Assembly: GCF_014648195.1 (NCBI RefSeq)
Contig: NZ_BMQQ01000017.1
Coordinates: 90,937-154,936 of the forward strand
Direction: 5' to 3'
DNA from: Streptomyces purpureus
GTDB lineage: Bacteria > Actinomycetota > Actinomycetes > Streptomycetales > Streptomycetaceae
Length of the DNA stretch: 64,000 nt
The position numbers were made by a program, and so were the translations under genes. Below, piece after piece: positions 1 to 6,530 of the stretch. Position 1 is the stretch's first letter; each line of letters begins with the position of its first letter. Below the pieces are notes generated by a model. It had not been told where the DNA came from, ran no database searches, and saw only the letters and a list, made by a program, of their open reading frames with translations.

Positions 1-35
1 ACCCAGCGGGCCCGCGGCTGACCGTGCGCCCTGAA

Positions 36-49
36 GTGACCCGGGTCAC
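36..49. promoter_or_regulatory. perfect 14-bp palindrome, Crp-like site
   Basis: GTGACCCGGGTCAC is a perfect palindrome 59 bases before the DUF1918 start. It fits the motif recalled for the Streptomyces cAMP receptor protein (GTG-N6-GNCAC) at every defined position. A TAGACT hexamer at 61-66 could be the -10 element of the same promoter. Binding is inference from pattern only. Confidence 0.45.
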
Positions 50-107
50 AATGGCGGACGTAGACTGCGAAATGTAGGAAAGGCCGGGCCCGAGGAGGTT
101 CCTCCCG

Positions 108-311
108 ATGCAAGCGAGCGTGGGCGACAAGTTGCTGGTGCACGGCCGGACCGTCGGTCAGCACGACCGTACGGCCGAGATCCTGCAGGTACTGGGCGAG
201 AACGGCACACCGCCATATCGCGTCAAGTTCGACGACGACGGCCATGAGGCCCTGATGTCACCGGGCCCCGACAGCGTCGTACGCCACCACAAGGAGACCG
301 GACCAGCCTGA
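108..311 (+). CDS. DUF1918 domain protein
   Basis: A 67-residue cytosolic protein with no signal peptide or membrane segment. It matches the small DUF1918 family of actinobacteria: an N-terminal beta-rich part (VGDKLLVHGRTVG) followed by the block PYRVKFDDDGHEALMSPGPD. The biochemical function of the family is not known to me. The ATG is set by GAGGAGG at 92-98, nine bases upstream; that ribosome binding site sits in a short inverted repeat (GAGG-AGGTT-CCTC) which could partly mask it. The gene stands alone, 29 bases before the convergent glycosidase gene, and a Crp-like palindrome lies upstream. Family assignment is fairly sure; role is open. Confidence 0.85.
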   Translation: MQASVGDKLLVHGRTVGQHDRTAEILQVLGENGTPPYRVKFDDDGHEALMSPGPDSVVRHHKETGPA

Positions 312-340
312 CGGCCGGCCGCGGCTCCGACGGTCAGCGA

Positions 341-1630
341 TCAGCGGGGAGGACGGACCCTGGTCGGGTAGTGGTCGGCCACGACCGTGGCCATCGCCCC
401 GATCCGGTCCGCCGCGACCTCTTTCGCGGCGAAGAAGCAGTGGCCGCGGACCTCGCCGTACGCCTCGGCGAGGGTGAGGTGGCGGGAGAGCTCGGCAGGC
501 TCCTGCCACTTCGACGGCTGGGCGGGGTCACCCGCCTTGTACAGCGCCTCCCCGACGTAGAGATGGACACCGGTGCCCCGCACGACCTCGTTCCACCAGG
601 GCAGGAGCTTGGCGTAGTCCGCCGCCTTGAGGCCGATGTGCCAGTACAGCTGGGGCATGACGTAGTCGAGCCACGCCTGGCGGACCCATTTGCGGGTGTC
701 GGCGTACAGGTCGTCGTAGGTCTGGGCGCTCGCGGTGTCGGAGCCGAGCGGGTCGGTGGAGGCGTTGCGCCAGACGCCGAAGGGGCTGATCCCGAAGGCG
801 ACGCCCGGCTTGATCTCCTTGATCCGTCCGGCCATCTCCTGGACCAGCAGGTCGATGTTGTTCCGCCGCCAGGACGCGCGGTTCGCGAACCCCCCGCCGT
901 GGAGGGTGTACGCCTCGTCGTCGTCGAAGGTCTGCCCGGCCACCGGATACGGGTAGAAGTAGTCGTCCCAGTGGACGGCGTCGATGTCGTAGCGGCGGAC
1001 CGCGTCGAGCATGGCGTCCTGGACGAAGGCGCGGACCTCGGGCAGACCGGGGTTGTAGTAGAGCTTTCCGCCGTACGCGACCGTCCACCCCGGGTGCAGC
1101 CGGGCCGGGTGGTTCGCGGTCAGCCGGCCGGGGTCGGTGTGGTTGGCGACGCGGTAGGGGTTGAACCAGGCGTGCAGCTCAAGACCCCGGGCGTGGGCCT
1201 CCCGTACGGCGGTGCCCAGCGGGTCCCAGCCGGGATCACGGCCCTGGACGCCGGTGAGGCATTCGGCCCACGGCTCGTACGGGGACGGCCACAGGGCGTC
1301 GGCGGTCGGCCGGACCTGGAGGACGACGGCGTTGAGGCGGCGCTCGACGGCGGTGTCGAGGTGGGCGACGAGTTCGGTCTGCTGCTGGGTGGCGCTCAGT
1401 CCGGTGCGTGAGGGCCAGTCGCGGTTGAAGACCGTCGCGAGCCACATGCCGCGGAATTCGTCCTGCGTGTCCGCCCGCCCGCCGGCCGGCCCCGCCTCAC
1501 TCCGGTGCGCCGCCACCGGCGTCGCCGTGCGGGGCGCGGCGCTCGCCGCACCGCCCAGGGACAGCGCGGTGACGGCGCCCGTGGCGGCCGTCACAAAGTC
1601 GCGTCGATCAATTCTGCCGGTCTGCCGCAT
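341..1630 (-). CDS. Tat-exported GHL10-type glycoside hydrolase-like protein
   Basis: A 429-residue secreted protein. Residues 1-32 form a twin-arginine signal (RRDFV at 9-13, then a hydrophobic stretch ending in an Ala-rich cleavage region), so it should leave through the Tat pore, whose genes tatA/tatC are also in this window. From about residue 58 it matches the GHL10/DUF187 (YngK-like) TIM-barrel family: EFRGMW, VVLQVRPTADA, LHAWFNPYR, VHWDDYFYPYP, FGISPFGVW and YVMPQLYWH. The family is thought to act on surface or extracellular polysaccharides, but substrate and reaction cannot be read here. The ATG at 1630 is preferred over an upstream in-frame start because GGAGGG precedes it and it begins the signal peptide. 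The gene is divergent from the hydroxybutyryl-CoA dehydrogenase gene. Confidence 0.88.
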   Translation of the reverse strand: MRQTGRIDRRDFVTAATGAVTALSLGGAASAAPRTATPVAAHRSEAGPAGGRADTQDEFRGMWLATVFNRDWPSRTGLSATQQQTELVAHLDTAVERRLNAVVLQVRPTADALWPSPYEPWAECLTGVQGRDPGWDPLGTAVREAHARGLELHAWFNPYRVANHTDPGRLTANHPARLHPGWTVAYGGKLYYNPGLPEVRAFVQDAMLDAVRRYDIDAVHWDDYFYPYPVAGQTFDDDEAYTLHGGGFANRASWRRNNIDLLVQEMAGRIKEIKPGVAFGISPFGVWRNASTDPLGSDTASAQTYDDLYADTRKWVRQAWLDYVMPQLYWHIGLKAADYAKLLPWWNEVVRGTGVHLYVGEALYKAGDPAQPSKWQEPAELSRHLTLAEAYGEVRGHCFFAAKEVAADRIGAMATVVADHYPTRVRPPR

Positions 1631-1786
1631 TTGCGACCCTCCGCTGGTCGGATGTGTGCTGTTTGTCCGGAAAGCATGCCCGCCCCGGGCGGCCCGCCAC
1701 ACGCAACGGCGGAGTAACGTCGTGGGGTCGAGGCGGGCGCCGGAATCACACGGAGACCTGCCGCAGGGAATCAGGAAAGGCACGAG

Positions 1787-2659
1787 GTGACGGACTCAAT
1801 GGCCGACATTGCACGCGTCGGAGTGGTGGGCTGTGGCCAGATGGGCGCGGGCATCGCGGAGGTGTGCGCTCGCAGCGGCCTGGAGGTGAAGGTCGCCGAG
1901 ACCACCGGCGAAGCGCTGGAGATCGGCCGTACCCGGCTGCAGAACTCCCTGTCCAAGGCCGCCCAGCGCGGCAAGATCACCGAGGAGGAGCGCGACGCGA
2001 CCCTCGCGCGGCTCAGCTTCACCACCGACCTCGGGGAATTCGCCGACCGCGACCTCGTCATCGAGGCCGTCGTGGAGAACGAGCAGGTCAAGACCGAGAT
2101 CTTCCAGATCCTCGACCAGGTCGTGACCCGCCCGGACGCGATCCTCGCCTCCAACACCTCCTCCATCCCGCTGGTGAAGCTGGCCGTCGCCACCTCGCGG
2201 CCCGACCAGGTCATCGGCATCCACTTCTTCAACCCGGCGCCGGTGCAGCAGCTCGTCGAGCTGATCCCCGCGCTCACCACCTCCGAGGGCACGATCAGCC
2301 GTGCCCAGGTGATGGTCGAGAAGATCCTCGGCAAGCACGCGATCCGTGCCCAGGACCGCTCGGGCTTCGTGGTGAACGCGCTGCTCATCCCGTACCTCCT
2401 CTCCGCGATCCGGATGTTCGAGTCCGGCATCGCAAGCCGTGAGGACATCGACAACGGCATGGAGATGGGCTGCGCCCACCCGATGGGCCCGCTGAAGCTC
2501 TCCGACCTGATCGGCCTGGACACGGTCGCCTCGGTGGCGGACTCCATGTACGCCGAGTTCAAGGAGCCGCTGTACGCCGCTCCCCCGCTGCTCCAGCGGA
2601 TGGTGGACGCCGGACGCCTCGGCCGTAAGACCGGCTCGGGCTTCTACCCGTACAGCTGA
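1787..2659 (+). CDS. 3-hydroxybutyryl-CoA dehydrogenase
   Basis: A 290-residue cytosolic NAD(P)-dependent dehydrogenase that interconverts 3-hydroxybutyryl-CoA and acetoacetyl-CoA in butyrate, PHB and fatty acid metabolism. The N-terminal Rossmann motif is GVVGCGQMGAG (residues 12-22). The central signature GIHFFNPAPVQQLVELI carries the catalytic His, with the conserved ASNTSS segment before it. The C-terminal helical domain (SGFVVNALLIPYLLSA, CAHPMGPLKLSDLIGLD) is complete, and the length is normal for stand-alone enzymes of the family. The GTG start has GGAAAGG upstream; an ATG at 1799 with GAGGTGA is an equally good alternative that removes four residues. Its end overlaps the end of the convergent NUDIX gene by 16 bases. 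Confidence 0.93.
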   Translation: MTDSMADIARVGVVGCGQMGAGIAEVCARSGLEVKVAETTGEALEIGRTRLQNSLSKAAQRGKITEEERDATLARLSFTTDLGEFADRDLVIEAVVENEQVKTEIFQILDQVVTRPDAILASNTSSIPLVKLAVATSRPDQVIGIHFFNPAPVQQLVELIPALTTSEGTISRAQVMVEKILGKHAIRAQDRSGFVVNALLIPYLLSAIRMFESGIASREDIDNGMEMGCAHPMGPLKLSDLIGLDTVASVADSMYAEFKEPLYAAPPLLQRMVDAGRLGRKTGSGFYPYS

Positions 2660-3174
2660 GTCCACAGCAGCAGGAGACCGGCCGCCATGGCGGCGGCCGG
2701 TATCTCGCCGCGCGCGATCATGTCGGGGACGAGTTTGAGCGGCACCCACTCGCGGCGGGAGGACTCGAAGTCGTCCTCGGGATGGCCGGTGTAGGTGGCC
2801 CGGTCCGACCAGTAGAGGTGGTGGCGGGCGTCGGAGAGGCCGTTGGACGGCTCCACCGTGAGCAGATGGCGCAGCGGGCCGGGGCGCCAGCCGGTCTCCT
2901 CCTCCATCTCCCGCGCCGCGGCGGTGGCGATGTCCTCGCCGTCCTCGACGACCCCGGCGGGAAGCTCCCAGCCCCAGCTGTCGGTGATGAAGCGGTGCCG
3001 CCAGAGCAGCAGGACCTCGCCCGCCGCGTTGACGGCGGTGGCCACGGCGACCGGCCGCAGCCGGATGAGGAAGTGGTCGAGGTGCCGGCCGTCGGGGAGT
3101 TCGACATCGGCGAGGTTCACCCGGAACCAGCGATTCCTGTACACAGTCTGTTCGCTCAGGTTCGTCCACTGCAC
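2644..3174 (-). CDS. NUDIX hydrolase, ADP-ribose pyrophosphatase-like
   Basis: A 176-residue cytosolic hydrolase. The Nudix box occupies about residues 74-96 (G-x5-E-x7-REMEEETGW), with the metal-binding REMEEE cluster intact. The flanks (PVAVATAVNAAGEVLLLWRHRF, then SNGLSDARHHLYW) resemble the ADP-ribose/nucleotide-sugar pyrophosphatase branch, so it probably hydrolyses a nucleoside diphosphate linked to another moiety; the exact substrate is not visible. The GTG at 3174 is chosen because GGAAGG lies about ten bases upstream, whereas the in-frame ATG at 3210 lacks a ribosome binding site. The 30-base gap to the upstream regulator gene on the same strand suggests co-transcription. Confidence 0.9.
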   Translation of the reverse strand: MQWTNLSEQTVYRNRWFRVNLADVELPDGRHLDHFLIRLRPVAVATAVNAAGEVLLLWRHRFITDSWGWELPAGVVEDGEDIATAAAREMEEETGWRPGPLRHLLTVEPSNGLSDARHHLYWSDRATYTGHPEDDFESSRREWVPLKLVPDMIARGEIPAAAMAAGLLLLWTQLYG

Positions 3175-3240
3175 GGTTGTGCCACCTTCCGCTTGTGTAG
3201 GTGGCAGCATCGGAGCAGCTCGGTGCGGACAGCGGAACGC

Positions 3241-4581
3241 TCACAAGGGAACGCGCAGGGCTCCGTCGATGAGTTCGGCCGCTTCTCGCGCATCGGCGCA
3301 GCCGCTGGCGACCAGATGCTCCCGTACCTCGCGCAGCCGGTCCCGTAGCCGCTGCGACTCCATTCCCCGTACCCGGTCCGCCATTTCGGCGGCCGTGCGG
3401 GCGGCTTCGTCCGGTTCCCCCTGGCGCAGCTGGATCCGGCTGAGAATGGCGAGCCGGTGGACCCGGCCGCGGTCGTGGGCCGGTGTGCCGACGGCGGCGA
3501 CCGCGTGTTCGCGGGCCGCCGGAAGGTCGCCCAGGCTCAGGAGCGCCTCGGCGACTTGTACGTTCACCAGACCGGGCTGGACATAGCCGGTCTCGTCGGG
3601 TTCATGGCATGGCCTGATCCGTTCGGCCTCCTGTTCCGCCCGGCGGATGCAGCGCAGCGCGCTGCCGCCGTCGCCGAGGTGGGCGTACGCCTTGGCCTGC
3701 ATCGCGTACAGATCGGCGGCGAGCGCGGGGGTGATCTCCCGCCCGGCGGTACGCAGCGCGGCCTCCGCGAACGCCACGCCCTGGCGGAACTCCCCCATGA
3801 ACAGGGACTGGTTGACCAGCAGCGCGATCACATAGGCCCCCAGGCCCCGGTCGCCGCTGGCCTTCGCCAGGCGAAGCGCCTGGTGGAAGTAGCGCTGAGC
3901 CAGGCCGTGCGCGTCGGAGTCGTACGCGCAGATGCCCGCCACCGACACCAGTCCGCCGGTGGCGCGGTGCAGCCGGCGGCCGAGGCTGTCGTCGTAACGG
4001 CCGCGGAGCAGCGGCGCCGCCTCGGCGTTGAGGAATCCGACGATCCGGGCGCGGGTGGCGATCCCGCCGGCCCGGCGGTACATCAGCTCGTAGTGGGCGC
4101 GGGCGGCCCGGAGCATGGTGATGTCGGCGTGCTGGACGCGTGTCTGGCCGTCGCGGGAGACATCGGCGTCCTCGGGAGGGTTCTCCCACTCCCAGACGGG
4201 CATCACTGCGGGCGTGCCGGTCACGGCGGGGGCGCCGAGGATGTGCGGGCGCTGCTGTTCGTCGGAGCGCCACAGGGCGGTGGCCCGTTCGACGAAGCCG
4301 CGCAGCGGGGTGCCGTGCGGCTCCGCGGCGCCGCCGGGGACGCCGAGGCCGATGTCGTCGAGGGTGACGGGCCGGTGGAGCCGAATGGAGAGCACTTCGC
4401 AGATCAGGTCGGGGACCTGGCCGCGGGGGCGCTGTCCTTTGAGCCAGCGGCCGACGGCGGTGTGTTCGTAGCGCAGGCTGAGGCCTCGGACCCGGCCCCG
4501 CTGGTTGACGTGCGCGGCGAGGCCGGCGTGGGAGATGCCCGCTTCGTCGAGCAGGGCGTCGAGCAGGGTGTTGGGCTGCAT
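3241..4581 (-). CDS. helix-turn-helix/TPR transcriptional regulator
   Basis: A 446-residue cytosolic protein of a regulator family widespread in Streptomyces. Residues 1-80 look like a divergent XRE-type DNA-binding domain (LLDALLDEAGISHAGLAAHV, then HTAVGRWLKGQRPRG). After a linker, residues from about 190 to 430 are rich in paired helices with the spacing of tetratricopeptide repeats (AQRYFHQALRLAKASGDRGLGAY, ADLYAMQAKAYAHLGD, VQVAEALLSLGDL). In this architecture the TPR part normally receives a protein or peptide signal. The general layout recalls NsdA-type developmental regulators, but the sequence is not NsdA and I give no symbol. Start is ATG; the NUDIX gene follows closely on the same strand. 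Confidence 0.82.
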   Translation of the reverse strand: MQPNTLLDALLDEAGISHAGLAAHVNQRGRVRGLSLRYEHTAVGRWLKGQRPRGQVPDLICEVLSIRLHRPVTLDDIGLGVPGGAAEPHGTPLRGFVERATALWRSDEQQRPHILGAPAVTGTPAVMPVWEWENPPEDADVSRDGQTRVQHADITMLRAARAHYELMYRRAGGIATRARIVGFLNAEAAPLLRGRYDDSLGRRLHRATGGLVSVAGICAYDSDAHGLAQRYFHQALRLAKASGDRGLGAYVIALLVNQSLFMGEFRQGVAFAEAALRTAGREITPALAADLYAMQAKAYAHLGDGGSALRCIRRAEQEAERIRPCHEPDETGYVQPGLVNVQVAEALLSLGDLPAAREHAVAAVGTPAHDRGRVHRLAILSRIQLRQGEPDEAARTAAEMADRVRGMESQRLRDRLREVREHLVASGCADAREAAELIDGALRVPL

Positions 4582-4890
4582 GGTGGCCCCTTCGATGCCT
4601 CGGTGCCGTCAGGGTAGTGGAGGAGGGTGCGTACGGACCCCGGCGTGTGCGGGCCGGCCCCGGTGTGCGCGGGCGCGGTTCGCACGGGGTGTGAACGCAG
4701 TGCCCGTGACCGTGCCCCGTGTGCTCTCCCGCCGGGCGCCGAGCGCCGGTTGACTGAACTGCCTCGAAAGGAGGCGGCCGGGCCGTCGGCTCCCCCTCGA
4801 ACAGTGCGACGGCCCGCTCCGTGCCGTCCGTCCTGCTGGTCTGCCCGACACTCCGCGGCAGGACGGACGGCCCCGACCGCTGAAGCCGGC
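4582..4890. other. 309-bp gene-free region with one strong hairpin
   Basis: No convincing coding sequence is present. The left part should hold the promoter of the HTH/TPR regulator on the minus strand. A TTGACT hexamer at 4748-4753 has no matching -10 at normal spacing. The right end holds the terminator hairpin of the phosphatase gene (4823-4871). Confidence 0.6.
4823..4871 (-). terminator. terminator of the phosphatase gene
   Basis: GCCGTCCGTCCTGC (4823-4836) and its exact reverse complement (4858-4871) form a 14-bp perfect stem with a 21-base loop, starting 20 bases after the stop codon of the SpoIIE-type phosphatase. There is no T-tract, which is usual in Streptomyces. Confidence 0.65.
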
Positions 4891-5940
4891 CTAGCTCCGC
4901 GAGGGTGCCGTCCGGGCGCGGCAGGGACCGGTTTCGGGGAGCTGTGCGGGCACCCGCGAGCGGTCGTTGCGTACGGCGAGCAGGGCGACGTCGTCGGTGA
5001 CCCGTCCGCCGGTGTGCCGCAGCAGCGCGGCGTGGACGCGGTGGACGACTGCGGTGGGCGACACGGGCGTACCGGCCGCGGCTTCGCCGAGGACCGTGGC
5101 GAGCGGGAAGAACCGGCCGCGGGGGTCGCGGGCGTCCTCGGCGCCGTCGGTGTGCAGGAACAACGCCTCGCCTGGCAACAGCCGTGGGCAGCGGTGCGGG
5201 TGCAGCTCGGCGGGGAGCGGAAGGACACCGAGCGGGGGCAGCGTGTCACCGGCTTGGACCGGGTGTGCGCCGCGGTGGAGCCGGTACGGCCAGGGGTGGC
5301 CGCAGTTGAGGGCGAGGACGTCGCCCTCGGGGCGGATCTCCAGAAGCAGGACGGTGACGAACTCCTCGGCCGCCGGGTGCTCGGGCGCGCGGGCGCCGGA
5401 GGCGGGGTGCTCGTCCCGGGCGCGCTCCCGCAGGTGCCGATGGTGGGCCCGGTCCATGCGCCGCAGCACACCGGCGAGTTCGGTTTCGTCGTGGACGGCC
5501 TCGCGGAAGCTGCCGAGGAGTGCGGCGACGGCCCCGATCGCGGCGAGGCCGTGGCCTCGGACGTCACCGATGACGACCCGGACGCCGTGCGGGGTGGCGA
5601 CCGCGTCGTAGAGGTCCCCGCCGATCTCGGAGGCGCGGGAGGCGGAGAGCTGGGTGGCGGCGAGAGTGAGCCCGTCCAGTCGCGGGGGCGGCGGGCGGAG
5701 CAGGACGCGCTGCGTGGCCCGGGCGACCTCGCGGACCTGGCGCAGCTCGCGGGCGAGGCCGCGGCGGATGCCGAGAACGAGTCCCGTGCCGACGGTGAAG
5801 AAGACGGCGCTGGTGGCGATGCGGGTGGCGAGCCCCTCCTGCTGGGCGAGGGGACAGGCGAGCTTCCACGTGACGGCGGCCGCGCCCCAGAGGGTGGGAA
5901 GGGCCAGCGGGCCCAGTCGGCGCCAGCTGCTTCGGATCAT
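4891..5940 (-). CDS. membrane-linked SpoIIE/PP2C-type serine phosphatase
   Basis: A 349-residue protein. Residues about 10-60 contain two hydrophobic segments, so it is probably anchored in the membrane, and a helix (RELRQVREVARATQRVLL) leads into the catalytic domain. The PP2C metal-binding landmarks are all visible: SEIGGDLYD (104-112), GDVRGHG (125-131), EEFVTVLLLEI, NCGHPWP, LHTDGAEDARD and VTDDVALLAVR. Such enzymes dephosphorylate serine on anti-sigma-factor antagonists or similar partners in partner-switching cascades; no anti-sigma factor gene is adjacent, so the partner is unknown. The ATG at 5940 follows GGAGGGGGG; upstream in-frame starts run into repeat DNA and are rejected. Confidence 0.9.
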   Translation of the reverse strand: MIRSSWRRLGPLALPTLWGAAAVTWKLACPLAQQEGLATRIATSAVFFTVGTGLVLGIRRGLARELRQVREVARATQRVLLRPPPPRLDGLTLAATQLSASRASEIGGDLYDAVATPHGVRVVIGDVRGHGLAAIGAVAALLGSFREAVHDETELAGVLRRMDRAHHRHLRERARDEHPASGARAPEHPAAEEFVTVLLLEIRPEGDVLALNCGHPWPYRLHRGAHPVQAGDTLPPLGVLPLPAELHPHRCPRLLPGEALFLHTDGAEDARDPRGRFFPLATVLGEAAAGTPVSPTAVVHRVHAALLRHTGGRVTDDVALLAVRNDRSRVPAQLPETGPCRARTAPSRS

Positions 5941-6530
5941 TCCGGTGGCCCCCCTCCAGGCCCTGGGTTCACAGGGCCGCCTCTGTGGCCGGGTCGATTC
6001 TGTCGATCGTCCGGGACGGGGCGGAAGGTGCGCCAGAGATCTCACCCGAATGAGTGAGATGGGCGAGCGTGACAGGAAAGGGGCCGCCACGGGTGGTCGG
6101 GGGTGCCCTTTCGGGCCGTACGGGCGGGTCGGGCGCCGCGGAGTAGGACGCTGGTGCGCCTGGGCGGGAGGGGGCGCCCCGGGGAAGTCCCGGGGGTGCC
6201 CCTTGGGGCCGTAGCCCGGAGTTCGGCCCCGGTGCGCCCGCGCCGGCGGGCACGGAAAGGGCCACCCCGGCACGCACCGGAAGGGCTGCTTCGGGCACGA
6301 CGGTACGTCGCGGAAGGGCCGCCTCGGATCGTACGAGCCGTCGGACGCCACGCAGGACGGCCGGGTACGCCCGCACCGGCGGGCACGGAAGGGGGCGACC
6401 CGTCGCACTCCCCCAGACAGGCCGACTCCGGCCTACGAGCCGTCCAGCGCCCGGAGTTCGGCGGCGGCGGGCGCGGAAAGGGGCCACCCCGGGCAGTCCC
6501 GGAGTGGCCCCTTCACCGTCCTGCGGCCCG
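5941..6530. repeat. degenerate array of REP-like hairpin modules
   Basis: This 590-bp region has no gene. It carries several decayed copies of one module. Copies of CGCCCG-hairpin-GGCGGGCACGGAAAGGG-type sequence lie at 6235-6270, 6369-6395 and about 6461-6490. A CCCGGAGTTCGG block precedes two of them (near 6214 and 6450). Two hairpins share the same plan of GGGGC-rich arm, four-base loop (AAGT or CAGT) and complementary arm: 6171-6202 and 6480-6511. A further weak copy starts near 6076. The intact one terminates pheT. The first 100 bases should include the phosphatase promoter. Confidence 0.6.
6480..6511 (-). terminator. terminator of the pheS-pheT operon
   Basis: GGGGCCACCCCGGG (6480-6493) pairs with CCCGGAGTGGCCCC (6498-6511) with one mismatch and a CAGT loop. 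It begins 20 bases past the pheT stop and is followed on the minus strand by TTTCC, so it can act as an intrinsic terminator. Confidence 0.8.

Noticed and set aside
371..1411. Long plus-strand frame opposite the glycosidase-like gene
   Set aside because: It is an antisense shadow: the minus strand carries a complete signal peptide and GHL10 motifs, while this frame is Val/Gly/Arg-rich without domains. The same applies to long frames opposite pheT, glnA4-type, helY, dop and arc.
4748..4776. TTGACT as promoter -35 in the gap before the phosphatase terminator
   Set aside because: No TAnnnT-like -10 at 16-19 bases downstream, and no plus-strand gene follows.
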